Shown one piece after another: positions 9,540-20,085 of a DNA stretch of 64,000 nt. A program made the position numbers and the translations under genes. The notes under the pieces were generated by a model. That model had not been told where the DNA came from, searched no databases, and worked only from the letters and a program-made list of their open reading frames with translations. Positions within the stretch are counted from its first letter, which is position 1; every line of letters begins with the position of its first letter. This DNA comes from Buttiauxella sp. B2 (GTDB lineage Bacteria > Pseudomonadota > Gammaproteobacteria > Enterobacterales > Enterobacteriaceae), in contig NZ_VEXQ01000001.1 in the NCBI RefSeq assembly GCF_006376615.1, positions 124,001 to 188,000 of the forward strand, read 5' to 3'.

Positions 9540-11180
9540 ATGCGCGGAATTGTCTCCTCCCTGTTACTGGCGTTCAGTTGCCTTAGTGGCGCAGCATTTG
9601 CTGCCTCACCTGTTGAAAAACCAACAGATATCCGTAACAGCGGATTTGTTTATTGTGTCAATGGTCAGGTCAATACTTTTAATCCGCAGATGGCTAGCGG
9701 CGGTTTGACTGTGGACACCCTTGCCGCACAGTTATATGACCGGTTACTGGACGTTGATCCTTATACTTACCGCCTTGTGCCAGAACTGGCGGAAAGCTGG
9801 GAAGTGCTGGATAACGGTGCCACCTACCGTTTCCATTTGCGACCTAATGTTCAGTTCCAGACCACGCCGTGGTTTACGCCAACACGCACACTAAATGCCG
9901 ATGATGTGGTATTTAGTTTTCAACGCATCTTTAACCGTAATCATCCCTGGCATAACGTCAATGGCGGCAACTATCCCTATTTCGATAGTCTTCAATTCCC
10001 TGATTCAGTCAAGAGTGTCCGCAAACTCGACAACAACACGGTCGAATTCCGCCTCGTAAAACCGGATGCCTCTTTCCTGTGGCACATGGCAACCCACTAT
10101 GCTTCGGTGATGTCTGCGGAATACGCAGCACAACTGACCAAAGCCGACCGTCAGGAATTAATGGACCGCCAACCGGTGGGTACAGGACCATTCCAGATCA
10201 CTGAATATCATGCAGGGCAATATATTCGCCTGGCTCGACACCCTCATTTTTGGCGTGGTGTGCCGCTAATGCCGCAGGTAGTGTTGGATTTGGGTGCTGG
10301 TGGCACTGGGCGTTTATCGAAACTGCTGACTGGCGAATGTGATGTATTGGCCTATCCTGCCGCAAGCCAGTTGACTATTTTGCGTGATGACCCGCGTTTG
10401 CGCCTGACATTGCGCCCGGGAATGAACATTGCTTATCTGGCATTTAACACCAACAAGGCACCATTAAATGATCCTGCTGTGCGCCACGCGCTGGCACTGG
10501 CGATTAATAATCAACGCCTTATGCAGTCGATTTATTACGGCACAGCAGAAACGGCTGCTTCTATTTTACCGCGGGCATCATGGGCCTATGACAGTGACGC
10601 TAAAATTACTGAATACAATCCAGAAAAAGCACGCCAGCAACTAAAAGCACTGGGGCTTAATAATCTGGTATTGCGTTTATGGGTACCAACCAGTTCTGAG
10701 GCATGGAATCCAAGCCCGTTGAAAACAGCAGAACTTATCCAGGCTGATATGGCACAAATTGGTGTGAAGGTCATTATCGTACCGGTTGAAGGCCGCTTCC
10801 AGGAGGCGCGCTTGATGGATATGACCCATGATTTAACACTGGCAGGCTGGGCGACAGACAGCAACGACCCTGACAGTTTCTTCCGCCCAATGCTAAGTTG
10901 TGCCGCGATTCGTTCGCAGACCAACTATGCTCGCTGGTGTGATCCTAAATTTGATGAAGTGCTACAAAAAGCGTTGTCTTCTCAGCAACTGGCGTCGCGC
11001 ATCGAGGCTTATCGTGAGGCTCAGGATATTCTGGCTAAAGAGTTGCCGGTACTGCCGCTGGCATCATCGCTGCGCCTGCAAGCCTATCGCTACGATATTA
11101 AAGGACTGGTGCTAAGTCCGTTTGGTAACGCATCGTTTGCAGGGGTTTCCCGTGAACATGTTGAGGTGAAAAAACCATGA
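9540..11180 (+). CDS. sapA: Peptide ABC transporter substrate-binding protein SapA
   Basis: 546-residue periplasmic SBP_bac_5 (DppA/OppA-like) protein with a cleavable signal peptide ending near AAFA-AS at about residue 21. It is the binding component of the SapABCDF system, linked to antimicrobial-peptide sensitivity in Salmonella and, for SapBCDF, to putrescine export in E. coli. First gene of a tight five-gene operon whose stop overlaps the sapB start by four bases. Confidence 0.96.
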   Translation: MRGIVSSLLLAFSCLSGAAFAASPVEKPTDIRNSGFVYCVNGQVNTFNPQMASGGLTVDTLAAQLYDRLLDVDPYTYRLVPELAESWEVLDNGATYRFHLRPNVQFQTTPWFTPTRTLNADDVVFSFQRIFNRNHPWHNVNGGNYPYFDSLQFPDSVKSVRKLDNNTVEFRLVKPDASFLWHMATHYASVMSAEYAAQLTKADRQELMDRQPVGTGPFQITEYHAGQYIRLARHPHFWRGVPLMPQVVLDLGAGGTGRLSKLLTGECDVLAYPAASQLTILRDDPRLRLTLRPGMNIAYLAFNTNKAPLNDPAVRHALALAINNQRLMQSIYYGTAETAASILPRASWAYDSDAKITEYNPEKARQQLKALGLNNLVLRLWVPTSSEAWNPSPLKTAELIQADMAQIGVKVIIVPVEGRFQEARLMDMTHDLTLAGWATDSNDPDSFFRPMLSCAAIRSQTNYARWCDPKFDEVLQKALSSQQLASRIEAYREAQDILAKELPVLPLASSLRLQAYRYDIKGLVLSPFGNASFAGVSREHVEVKKP

Positions 11181-12142
11181 TTATTTACACCTTGCGCCGC
11201 TTGCTGTTGTTGCTGGTAACACTGTTTTTCCTGGCCTTTATCAGCTTTAGTCTCAATTATTTTACCCCTCACGCACCGCTGCAAGGCGCGTCGTTTTGGA
11301 ATGCCCTGGTATTTTGGTTTGAAGGTGTTCTGCACTGGGACTTTGGCGTATCAAGTATTAACGGCCAGTCAATTAACGAACAGTTGCGCATTGTGTTCCC
11401 CGCCACCATGGAATTGTGTCTGTTGGCGTTTGGCCTGGCGTTAATAGTCGGTATTCCAGTGGGAATGCTGGCCGGAATTATGCGCAACAAGTGGCAAGAC
11501 AAACTCATCAGTGCGCTGGCATTAGTGGGGTTTTCAATTCCGGTTTTCTGGTTCGCACTGCTACTGACCATGTTTTTCTCACTGACCTTAGGCTGGTTGC
11601 CGGTTTCCGGGCGCTTTGATTTGCTTTATGAAGTGAAATCGGTGACGGGTTTCGCGCTGGTTGATGCCTGGCTGTCGGACTCCCCTTATCGCGATGAGAT
11701 GATAATGAGTGTGCTGCGGCATATGGTTTTACCCGTGGTCACCCTTGCGGTAGCACCAACAACCGAAGTGATTCGTTTGATGCGAATCAGCACCATTGAT
11801 GTGTTTGACCAAAATTATATTAAAGCTGCGGCAACACGCGGTTTATCTCGTCTGACTATTCTTCATCGCCATGTGCTGCATAACGCGCTACCACCAGTTA
11901 TTCCGCGCCTCGGCCTGCAATTCTCAACCATGCTAACGCTGGCAATGATCACCGAAGTGGTGTTCAGCTGGCCAGGACTTGGACGCTGGCTGATTAATGC
12001 CATCCGTCAACAAGACTACACGGCGATTTCTGCGGGTGTGATGGTCATCGGTTCATTGGTTATTATCGTGAACGTTATCTCCGATATTTTGGGTGCGATG
12101 GCAAACCCACTGACACATAAGGAATGGTATGCCCTACGATAG
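11177..12142 (+). CDS. sapB: Sap ABC transporter permease SapB
   Basis: 321-residue DppB-type inner-membrane permease with about six hydrophobic helices. A permease-ATPase coupling loop, with a sequence like [20 protein letters not shown], lies near residues 217-236. Overlaps sapA by 4 and sapC by 14 bases. Confidence 0.96.
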   Translation: MIIYTLRRLLLLLVTLFFLAFISFSLNYFTPHAPLQGASFWNALVFWFEGVLHWDFGVSSINGQSINEQLRIVFPATMELCLLAFGLALIVGIPVGMLAGIMRNKWQDKLISALALVGFSIPVFWFALLLTMFFSLTLGWLPVSGRFDLLYEVKSVTGFALVDAWLSDSPYRDEMIMSVLRHMVLPVVTLAVAPTTEVIRLMRISTIDVFDQNYIKAAATRGLSRLTILHRHVLHNALPPVIPRLGLQFSTMLTLAMITEVVFSWPGLGRWLINAIRQQDYTAISAGVMVIGSLVIIVNVISDILGAMANPLTHKEWYALR

Positions 12143-13019
12143 CGTCTATCGCGAGAAGCGCCCGCCGAGCACACTACGCCTGACCTGGCAGAAATTTTAC
12201 GGCGACACAACGGCGATGATTGGCCTGTACGGTTGCGGGGCTTTAGTACTGCTATGCGTGTTTGGTAGCGTCTTTGCTCCATATGGTATCGACCAGCAAT
12301 TCCTCGGTTATCAATTGTTACCGCCTTCGTGGTCACGCTATGGTGATGTCTCGTTCTTCCTGGGCACAGATGATCTGGGACGTGACGTTTTAAGCCGTTT
12401 ATTAAGTGGTGCGGCCCCAACGGTAGGCGGTGCGTTTGTCGTAACACTGGCCGCTGCGATTTTCGGTATTATTCTGGGCGTGTTTGCTGGCTCTACTCAC
12501 GGCTTGCGCTCTGCGGTACTCAATCACATCCTCGATACACTTTTATCTATTCCTTCCCTGTTGCTGGCAATTATCGTCGTCGCGTTTGTCGGACCACATT
12601 TGGTTCACGCTATGTTTGCTGTTTGGCTGGCGCTGCTCCCTCGCATGGTGCGTTCAGTTTATAGCGCAGTGCATGATGAGCTGGATAAAGATTATGTTAT
12701 CGCTGCCCGCCTGGATGGTGCGTCAACACTCAATATTCTGTGGTTTGCGGTGATGCCGAATACTGCGGCAATTCTGGTGACTGAAATCACTCGCGCCCTG
12801 TCGATGGCAATTCTTGATATTGCCGCACTGGGTTTTCTGGATTTGGGCGCCCAGCTCCCATCGCCAGAATGGGGTGCAATGTTAGGCGATGCACTAGAGT
12901 TGATTTATGTGGCTCCGTGGACGGTCATGCTGCCCGGTGTTGCTATCATGACCAGTGTATTGCTGGTTAACCTGCTGGGCGACGGTTTACGCCGCGCAAT
13001 CAATGCGGGGGTGCAATAA
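12129..13019 (+). CDS. sapC: Sap ABC transporter permease SapC
   Basis: 296-residue DppC-type permease: N-terminal helix, the [14 protein letters not shown] motif characteristic of this subfamily near residues 78-91, and a membrane domain with the coupling loop around [10 protein letters not shown]. It pairs with SapB. The stop overlaps the sapD start by one base. Confidence 0.96.
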   Translation: MPYDSVYREKRPPSTLRLTWQKFYGDTTAMIGLYGCGALVLLCVFGSVFAPYGIDQQFLGYQLLPPSWSRYGDVSFFLGTDDLGRDVLSRLLSGAAPTVGGAFVVTLAAAIFGIILGVFAGSTHGLRSAVLNHILDTLLSIPSLLLAIIVVAFVGPHLVHAMFAVWLALLPRMVRSVYSAVHDELDKDYVIAARLDGASTLNILWFAVMPNTAAILVTEITRALSMAILDIAALGFLDLGAQLPSPEWGAMLGDALELIYVAPWTVMLPGVAIMTSVLLVNLLGDGLRRAINAGVQ

Positions 13020-14011
13020 TGCCATTACTTGATATTCGAAACCTGACCATCGAATTTATGACGTCCGAAGGTTGGGTTAAAGCCGTTGACCGCGTCAGCA
13101 TGACCCTGAATGAAGGGGAAATTCGCGGTCTGGTTGGGGAGTCGGGTTCAGGAAAAAGCCTGATTGCTAAAGCTATTTGTGGCGTGACGAAAGATAACTG
13201 GCGCGTCACTGCAGACCGTATGCGCTTTGACGATATTGACCTGCTGCGTTTGAGTGGCCGTGAACGGCGGCGTCTGGTGGGCCATAACGTGTCAATGATT
13301 TTTCAGGAACCGCAGTCGTGTCTTGATCCATCAGAACGTGTCGGCCGTCAGCTCATGCAAAATATTCCTGGCTGGACCTACAAAGGCCGCTGGTGGAAGC
13401 GTTTTGGCTGGCGAAAACGCCGTGCGATTGAGCTCTTGCACCGTGTCGGGATTAAAGATCATAAAGACGCGATGCGCAGTTATCCATATGAACTCACTGA
13501 CGGTGAATGTCAGAAGGTAATGATAGCCATTGCGCTGGCTAACCAACCGCGTTTGTTGATAGCCGATGAGCCAACCAACGCCATGGAACCGACCACACAA
13601 TTACAAATTTTCAAATTGCTGACGCGGCTTAACCAGTACAACAACACCACCATTTTGCTCATCAGCCACGACTTGCAGATGCTAAGCCAGTGGGCCGATA
13701 AAATTAATGTGATGTACTGTGGGCAAACCGTAGAAAGCGCAACCAGTGAAGAACTAATAGCAACGCCCCATCACCCATATACCCAGGCACTGATCCGTGC
13801 GATCCCGGACTTTGGCAGCCCAATGCCTCACAAAAGCCGTCTGAACACCATGCCTGGTGCAATTCCTTTGCTGGAACAATTGCCGATGGGTTGCCGACTC
13901 GGGCCGCGTTGTCCTTATGCGCAGCGTGAATGTATCGAAACACCGCGCCTGGTGGGGGCCAAAAACCATCTTTATGCCTGCCACTTCCCGCTGAATATGG
14001 AGAGCCATTAA
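13019..14011 (+). CDS. sapD: Sap ABC transporter ATPase SapD
   Basis: 330-residue DppD-like ATPase with Walker A GESGSGKS, a degenerate signature ([10 protein letters not shown] in place of LSGG) and Walker [13 protein letters not shown]. The C-terminal oligopeptide-transporter domain has conserved cysteines ([15 protein letters not shown]). In E. coli SapD is also needed for Trk potassium uptake. The unusual signature and NAME Walker B are normal for SapD. Confidence 0.96.
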   Translation: MPLLDIRNLTIEFMTSEGWVKAVDRVSMTLNEGEIRGLVGESGSGKSLIAKAICGVTKDNWRVTADRMRFDDIDLLRLSGRERRRLVGHNVSMIFQEPQSCLDPSERVGRQLMQNIPGWTYKGRWWKRFGWRKRRAIELLHRVGIKDHKDAMRSYPYELTDGECQKVMIAIALANQPRLLIADEPTNAMEPTTQLQIFKLLTRLNQYNNTTILLISHDLQMLSQWADKINVMYCGQTVESATSEELIATPHHPYTQALIRAIPDFGSPMPHKSRLNTMPGAIPLLEQLPMGCRLGPRCPYAQRECIETPRLVGAKNHLYACHFPLNMESH

Positions 14012-14817
14012 TGGTCGAAACGCTGCTCGAAGTTCGTAATTTAAGTAAAACGTTTCGTTACCGGACGGGTATGTTTCGTCGCCAACATGTTGACGCGGTG
14101 AAACCGCTGAGTTTCACATTACGTGAAAAACAGACGCTGGCTATTATTGGTGAAAACGGCTCAGGTAAATCTACGCTTGCAAAAATGCTGGCGGGAATGG
14201 TCGAACCGACAACAGGCGAAGTGGTGATTAACGACCATTTGTTGCATTACGGCGATTATACTTACCGAAGCCAGCATATTCGGATGATTTTCCAGGATCC
14301 CAGCACTTCACTTAATCCTCGCCAACGTATTTCCCAGATCCTGGATTTCCCGTTGCGCCTGAATACCGACCTTGAGCCGGAAGCACGCCAGAAGCAGATT
14401 GTTGAGACGTTAAGAATGGTGGGGTTGCTTCCCGACCACGCCAGTTATTATCCGCATATGCTTGCCCCAGGACAAAAACAGCGTCTAGGACTTGCGCGTG
14501 CGTTAATTCTGCGACCGAAGGTGATAATTGCCGATGAAGCGCTGGCCTCTCTTGATATGTCCATGCGTTCGCAACTGATTAACCTGATGTTAGAACTACA
14601 GGAAAAACAGGGCATTGCTTATATTTATGTGACACAACACATTGGCATGATGAAGCACATCAGCGACCAAGTGATGGTGATGCATCAAGGTGAAATTGTT
14701 GAACGTGGAAGCACGGCAGATGTGCTCGCATCTCCGTTACATGACCTGACTAAGCGTTTGATTAACAGTCATTTTGGCGAAGCTTTGACTGCGGATGCGT
14801 GGCGGAAAGATCGGTAG
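14011..14817 (+). CDS. sapF: Sap ABC transporter ATPase SapF
   Basis: 268-residue ATPase partner of SapD, with Walker A GENGSGKST, Walker B VIIADEALASLD and an APGQKQRLGLARAL signature. Start set at the ATG in the TAATG overlap with the sapD stop. A longer reading frame beginning at 13930 lies inside sapD and has no support. Confidence 0.96.
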   Translation: MVETLLEVRNLSKTFRYRTGMFRRQHVDAVKPLSFTLREKQTLAIIGENGSGKSTLAKMLAGMVEPTTGEVVINDHLLHYGDYTYRSQHIRMIFQDPSTSLNPRQRISQILDFPLRLNTDLEPEARQKQIVETLRMVGLLPDHASYYPHMLAPGQKQRLGLARALILRPKVIIADEALASLDMSMRSQLINLMLELQEKQGIAYIYVTQHIGMMKHISDQVMVMHQGEIVERGSTADVLASPLHDLTKRLINSHFGEALTADAWRKDR

Positions 14818-14869
14818 ATTTAGCAATAAAAACGGGCGGTACTTCATTACTCGCCGCCCAACATCCCCC

Positions 14870-15280
14870 CTATTTCTTCTCCTCCGTATAACGCGCAAAG
14901 TTATCCAGAATTGCCTGCCAACCATTCTTTTGATGCTCGATGGGATATTGATTATCAGGATCAAATTCCAAATAAACTTTCACACCGATATCTTCCTGTG
15001 AAAACTCGACCTTCGCTTCACGGTCGCCAAATGTGTATTCAATCAGTTTATTGGGAACGATATGTGTATATACACCTGCAAAATCAAAACCCATGCTGCC
15101 GTCTTTGGCTTCCATACGAAATGAAAACTCCCCACCTTCTCTGAAATCGGCTGCAGCCGTTGGGGTGTGCCAGTCAGGTGAAGCAGTGTTCCATTGCTTA
15201 ACATCTTCAGGATTGATATAGGTTTGCCAAACCTTTGCTATCGGTGCTTTAACGTGTGATTCAACCGAAATTTTCATCAT
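14870..15280 (-). CDS. SRPBCC / AHSA1-family protein
   Basis: 136-residue START-like ligand-binding fold of the Aha1/CalC group. The N-terminus (ISVESHVKAPIAKVWQTY) and the C-terminal helix (NGWQAILDNFARYTE) are typical. Binding partner or ligand is unknown. Two consecutive ATGs (15280, 15277) follow a GGAGC element and either could be used. It stands alone between sapF and fabI, convergent with sapF; I do not know an E. coli gene at this position, so it looks accessory. Confidence 0.85.
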   Translation of the reverse strand: MMKISVESHVKAPIAKVWQTYINPEDVKQWNTASPDWHTPTAAADFREGGEFSFRMEAKDGSMGFDFAGVYTHIVPNKLIEYTFGDREAKVEFSQEDIGVKVYLEFDPDNQYPIEHQKNGWQAILDNFARYTEEKK

Positions 15281-15404
15281 TTTGCTCCAAAATAGTGAAT
15301 GGTGTGCACATAACTATCGGACAAATAGTAGTCTCAAAAATCGATCATAGCTGTTCAGACCTCTGGCGACGTGATAACCAGTCAATCGCAGTCAGAAAAA
15401 TAAC

Positions 15405-15435
15405 GTGACACAACAGACGCGGAGTGGGATATAAT
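15405..15435 (+). promoter_or_regulatory. Probable fabI promoter
   Basis: A perfect TATAAT -10 at 15430 lies about 95 bases before the fabI ATG. The best -35-like hexamer, GTGACA at 15405, is 19 bases away, longer than ideal. The -10 is convincing, the -35 less so. Confidence 0.5.
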
Positions 15436-15527
15436 TTCAATTTCGTGTTGAAAAATTGTGACTAATCAATCGTAACCGAATGATTATCAAGTCATAAAAT
15501 TAGCAGAAACTATAAGGATTCAAAGCT

Positions 15528-16319
15528 ATGGGTTTTCTTACCGGTAAGCGCATTCTGATCACTGGCGTCGCCAGTAAACTCTCCATTGCCTACGGTATCG
15601 CACAGGCTATGCACCGCGAAGGTGCTGAACTGGCTTTCACTTACCAGAATGAAAAACTGAAAGGCCGTGTTGAAGGTTTTGCTGCAGACCTGGGTTCAAG
15701 CCTGGTTCTGCCGTGCGACGTGGCAGAAGACGCAAGTATCGACGCGATGTTTGCTGAGCTTGCGAAAAGCTGGCCGAAGTTTGACGGTTTCGTTCACTCT
15801 ATCGGTTTCGCGCCTGGCGACCAGTTAGATGGCGACTACGTCAATGCCGTTACCCGTGAAGGCTTTAAAATCGCTCACGACATTAGCTCTTACAGCTTTG
15901 TTGCGATGGCAAAAGTTTGCCGTGAAATGCTCAATCCTGGTTCTGCTCTGCTGACTCTGTCTTATCTGGGTGCTGAGCGCGCAATCCCTAACTATAACGT
16001 TATGGGTCTGGCTAAAGCGTCTCTGGAAGCTAACGTGCGTTATATGGCGAATGCGATGGGTCCAGAAGGTGTGCGTGTGAACGCCATTTCTGCGGGTCCA
16101 ATCCGTACTTTGGCAGCTTCTGGCATTAAAGATTTCCGTAAAATGCTGGCACATTGCGAAGCGGTTACCCCGATTCGTCGCACTGTGACAATTGAAGATG
16201 TGGGTAATTCCGCTGCGTTCTTGTGTTCAGACCTGTCTGCCGGTGTTTCTGGTGAAGTTCTGCACGTCGACGGCGGTTTCAGCATCGCTGCAATGAACGA
16301 ACTGGAACTGAAAGACTAA
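15528..16319 (+). CDS. fabI: Enoyl-[acyl-carrier-protein] reductase (NADH) FabI
   Basis: 263-residue short-chain dehydrogenase-type enzyme of the last step of fatty-acid elongation. Catalytic Y146, Y156 and K163 are present ([19 protein letters not shown]). Gly93 (SIGFAP) is the wild-type, triclosan-sensitive residue. Cytoplasmic and presumably essential. A GC-rich hairpin follows the stop at about 16331-16354. Confidence 0.97.
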   Translation: MGFLTGKRILITGVASKLSIAYGIAQAMHREGAELAFTYQNEKLKGRVEGFAADLGSSLVLPCDVAEDASIDAMFAELAKSWPKFDGFVHSIGFAPGDQLDGDYVNAVTREGFKIAHDISSYSFVAMAKVCREMLNPGSALLTLSYLGAERAIPNYNVMGLAKASLEANVRYMANAMGPEGVRVNAISAGPIRTLAASGIKDFRKMLAHCEAVTPIRRTVTIEDVGNSAAFLCSDLSAGVSGEVLHVDGGFSIAAMNELELKD

Positions 16320-16597
16320 TTCGGTTCTTTGTGGGGTGGGTAACCACCTGCCCCATACTCCCTCCTGCTTTGCCTCCTGCCCCATGTTGTTCCTTTTCTA
16401 TATCCATTAGCATTCGAGTGCAGCCAACACCTCTGCAGCTTGCAGGATGATGGAGAGAGGCACGGTTATAGCTTTCTGATATTTGTTATCACCTATCATT
16501 CTTTTGTCACCCTCCATGGTTACGCCAGGATAAAGCAGCAAACCAGGCCGTCTGGTGTTTTCTCCGGGCTTGTAAACTCTTTTACCAAGGAACGACC

Positions 16598-17767
16598 ATG
16601 GAACAACGCCGAATTTCTGGCAAAGGCCACTGGTATCATGAAACTCAATCCAGTCGCAGTGATGCCGTCGTGTTACCGTTAGTACCCGAGGCAGCATTTC
16701 TCGAAGACCGGTTTTTACTCGACTTAGAACTCAGCACAGAACAACTCTGCGTTGAAGCGGCCTGGCTTTCGGCTGCACGAAATGTATCTGAATGCTTGTT
16801 GCCGGATAATAGCGCTGTGACCCGCTTACACACACTGAGCAGCTATGACCGCCTGAGTACAGCACTCACGGTGGCGCAAGTTTTCGGCGTTCAGCGATTG
16901 TGCAATCACTATGCTGCACGGCTAGCTCCCCAACCAGGTCCGGATTCTTCCCGTGAGAGCAATCGCCGCCTGACGCAAATAACCCAATACGCCCGTCAAT
17001 TAGCCAGCCAACCGACTCTCATTGACGATGTTTCGCGTCAGCAGCTTGATGAAGTCGCGCTCTCAGTCAATGACATTGTGACGTTTAACCAATTGATTGG
17101 ATTTATCGGCTTTCAGTCTCGCGTGATTGCCGTATTCCAGGCGCTTCAAGGGTTACCTGCACGCTGGCTTCCGGGTCTTCATGCACAACAAGATGCCAAC
17201 GCCGAGTTATTCCTTGAAGGAGATTCTCAATGGCAAGCAGGCTTGCCCGCAGTAGAACAACGCTACGCCAATACTGACCAGCTTGAAGTACTAAACATTA
17301 GCCAAACTCAACATGTCTTACAGGATATGAGTTGGCTGCTGGTTCATAATACCTCGGTGCTTTCCGCTCTCAGCAATTTGACCCATTTATTGCTCCCGCA
17401 CACGGCTCAGGCGAGTCACGATCACATTCTTGTGGGTTTGTTAACGGCACGCATCAATGGCAGCGTAGGTTGCTTCACCGATTTTGCCAACGCATGGCAT
17501 GGTGAAAGCGGTTTACCCGAGGCCATACGTAATGGTGAAAGAGCGCTGCAGGCGTGGAGTCATAACCATCCTCGAGAACGGGCTGTTATCCAGGCAGTAC
17601 GTGTGCTGACCCGTGCTCCGGGCAGTTTTAGTGCGGCCCAACTTCAACCCCTATTCGAACAGGGTTTTACAGAGAACGAAGCATTGCAGCTCATGGTAAG
17701 TTCAGGGCTGTATGGTTGGCTAAATCGATTGAAAATCGGGTTGGGAAACACCAGCCGGGTATCGTAA
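16598..17767 (+). CDS. yciW: AhpD-fold putative peroxidase YciW
   Basis: 389-residue protein of the CMD/AhpD-like family, starting MEQRRISGKGHWYHETQSS as in E. coli YciW and in the same position between fabI and rnb. E. coli yciW has been linked to cysteine and methionine metabolism and to CysB control. The family usually needs a CxxC pair for peroxidase activity. I see only isolated cysteines here (for example LCVEAAW, ECLLP, RLCNHY, GCFTDF), so enzymatic activity is uncertain. cysB itself lies 22 kb away. Confidence 0.9.
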   Translation: MEQRRISGKGHWYHETQSSRSDAVVLPLVPEAAFLEDRFLLDLELSTEQLCVEAAWLSAARNVSECLLPDNSAVTRLHTLSSYDRLSTALTVAQVFGVQRLCNHYAARLAPQPGPDSSRESNRRLTQITQYARQLASQPTLIDDVSRQQLDEVALSVNDIVTFNQLIGFIGFQSRVIAVFQALQGLPARWLPGLHAQQDANAELFLEGDSQWQAGLPAVEQRYANTDQLEVLNISQTQHVLQDMSWLLVHNTSVLSALSNLTHLLLPHTAQASHDHILVGLLTARINGSVGCFTDFANAWHGESGLPEAIRNGERALQAWSHNHPRERAVIQAVRVLTRAPGSFSAAQLQPLFEQGFTENEALQLMVSSGLYGWLNRLKIGLGNTSRVS

Positions 17768-17859
17768 CTCCCGCATTTTTACGGCAAACAGCGCTTGCCG
17801 CAAAGGGTGGATTCGCGTAAAACTGTCAGCCGCTCTTTTGGCCACGAAAACTAAAAAAC

Positions 17860-19794
17860 ATGTTCCAGGATAACCCGCTGCTCGCGCAGCTTAAACAGCA
17901 ACTGCATTCCCAAACTCCGCGCATTGAAGGCGTGGTTAAAGGCACGGAAAAAGGCTTTGGCTTCCTAGAAGTGGATGCTCAAAAAAGTTACTTCATTCCA
18001 CCGCCGCAGATGAAAAAAGTGATGCACGGTGACCGCGTGAGCGCGGTGATTCATACCGACAAGGACCGAGAAACCGCTGAGCCAGAAGAGCTTATCGAAC
18101 CGTTCCTGAACCGGTTTGTTGGCCGTATACAGCGTAAAGATGACCGCCTGTCTATTGTCCCGGATCATCCATTATTAAGAGATGCTATCCAGTGCCGTGC
18201 TGACCGTAACGTCACCCATGATTTCCAGAATGGAGATTGGGCCGTCGCTGAAATGAAACGCCACCCGCTGAAAGGTGACCGCGGTTTCTACGCTGAATTA
18301 ACCCAATTCATCACCTTTGGTGACGATCACCTTGCACCATGGTGGGTGACACTGTCACGCCATAATCTCGAGCGTGAAGCGCCTAATGGTGTGGCGACTG
18401 AAATGTTGGATGAAGGTCTGGTGCGTGAAGATTTAACTGCCCTGGATTTCGTTACCATTGACAGCGCCAGTACCGAAGATATGGATGATGCTCTGTACGT
18501 TGAAGAACTTGCCGATGGCAAGCTGCAATTGACGGTGGCCATCGCCGACCCTACTGCCTGGATTGCCGAAGGCAGCAAGCTTGACGATATCGCGAAAGTT
18601 CGCGCATTCACCAACTACCTGCCCGGCTTTAATATTCCGATGTTGCCGCGCGAGTTGTCTGACGATTTGTGCTCCCTGCGTCCCAACGTAACGCGTCCGG
18701 TAGTCGCATGTCGCATGACTATTGCGCAAGACGGCACTATTGAAGATGGAATTAACTTCTTCGTGGCGACCATCGAGTCAAAAGCCAAACTGGCGTATGA
18801 CAATATTTCCGACTGGTTGGAAGGAAAAAGCGACTGGCAGCCACCAAGTGAAGCGATTGCTAAGCAAATCCGCTTGCTGGAACGCGTTTGTCTGAGCCGT
18901 GCCGACTGGCGTCGTACCCACGCACTGGTATTCAAAGATCGTCCTGATTACCGCTTCGTATTGGGTGAGAAAGGCGAAGTGCTGGATATTGTTGCAGAAC
19001 CTCGCCGCATCGCAAACCGCATTGTTGAAGAATCAATGATTGCCGCGAACGTTTGTGCTGCCATTGTGTTACGTGAAAAACTGGGCTTCGGCGTTTATAA
19101 CGTCCATACCGGTTTTGACCCTGCAAACATTGAGCAACTTGCCACAATGCTCCAGGGCCATGGCCTTGATGTGGATGCACAAGAAGTTCTGACGCTTAAC
19201 GGTTTCTGCAAACTGCGCCGCGAACTCGATGCCCAACCGACCGGTTTTCTTGATACCCGAATTCGTCGTTATCAATCGTTCGCTGAAATTAGCACTGAAC
19301 CAGGCCCGCATTACGGCCTTGGCCTGGAAGCTTATGCGACCTGGACTTCACCTATTCGTAAATACGGCGATATGATCAACCATCGTCTGTTGAAAGCGAT
19401 AATCAAGGGTGAAACCGCGACACGTCCGCAAGATGAAATCACAGTGCAGATGGCAGAACGTCGTCGTCTGAATCGCATGGCGGAACGTGATGTTGGTGAC
19501 TGGTTATATGCTCGCTTCCTGAAAGACAAACCCGGGACGGATGCTCGCTTTGCGGCTGAAATCATTGATGTTAGCCGTGGTGGGATGCGTGTGCGTCTGG
19601 TTGAAAATGGTGCAGTAGCCTTTATCCCTGCTCCGTTCCTGCATGCGGTACGTGATGAATTGGTTTGCAGCCAGGAAAATGGCACAGTGCAAATCAAGGG
19701 CGAAGTCGTCTTCAAAGTGACTGATGTAATTGATGTGACTATCGCTGAGGTTCGTATGGAAACCCGTAGCGTGATAGCGCGTCCGGCAATCTGA
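17860..19794 (+). CDS. rnb: Exoribonuclease II
   Basis: 644-residue 3'-5' exoribonuclease, the same length as E. coli RNase II. Two N-terminal cold-shock domains are followed by the RNB catalytic domain with the metal-binding motif [14 protein letters not shown] near 202-215, and by a C-terminal S1 domain ending [11 protein letters not shown]. It degrades unstructured mRNA. Transcribed alone, with its own intrinsic terminator. Confidence 0.98.
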   Translation: MFQDNPLLAQLKQQLHSQTPRIEGVVKGTEKGFGFLEVDAQKSYFIPPPQMKKVMHGDRVSAVIHTDKDRETAEPEELIEPFLNRFVGRIQRKDDRLSIVPDHPLLRDAIQCRADRNVTHDFQNGDWAVAEMKRHPLKGDRGFYAELTQFITFGDDHLAPWWVTLSRHNLEREAPNGVATEMLDEGLVREDLTALDFVTIDSASTEDMDDALYVEELADGKLQLTVAIADPTAWIAEGSKLDDIAKVRAFTNYLPGFNIPMLPRELSDDLCSLRPNVTRPVVACRMTIAQDGTIEDGINFFVATIESKAKLAYDNISDWLEGKSDWQPPSEAIAKQIRLLERVCLSRADWRRTHALVFKDRPDYRFVLGEKGEVLDIVAEPRRIANRIVEESMIAANVCAAIVLREKLGFGVYNVHTGFDPANIEQLATMLQGHGLDVDAQEVLTLNGFCKLRRELDAQPTGFLDTRIRRYQSFAEISTEPGPHYGLGLEAYATWTSPIRKYGDMINHRLLKAIIKGETATRPQDEITVQMAERRRLNRMAERDVGDWLYARFLKDKPGTDARFAAEIIDVSRGGMRVRLVENGAVAFIPAPFLHAVRDELVCSQENGTVQIKGEVVFKVTDVIDVTIAEVRMETRSVIARPAI

Positions 19795-19817
19795 CGGCGA
19801 GCTAGAAAGTAAACGTT

Positions 19818-19851
19818 AAAAAGCTGAACCGTCATGTTCAGCTTTTTTTTT
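19818..19851 (+). terminator. rnb intrinsic terminator
   Basis: AAAAGCTGAAC / GTTCAGCTTTT stem with a six-base loop and a run of nine T, 25 bases after the rnb stop. Confidence 0.9.
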
Positions 19852-20085
19852 ACTTCATTGCCAACAGGATTTAAAGGGCAATAGTCACATCGAGGAACTG
19901 ATTAGCCGTTATAACTATTTTTATCCTTGCTATAAATCACGAAAAACTGCCAATCTATCTGTGAATATTCAGATTTCTCACATCTTGTGCAAAAACAATG
20001 TCTTTAACTCACGGTTGTCGCTTTAAATATTGCTAATATAAATACCAGACTGACACGCTATGTCGGCCCCGGTTCAGGAGAGAGC

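Noticed and set aside
16407..16697. 96-codon minus-strand frame between fabI and yciW
   Set aside because: It runs antisense into the clear 5' end of yciW, with no family resemblance.
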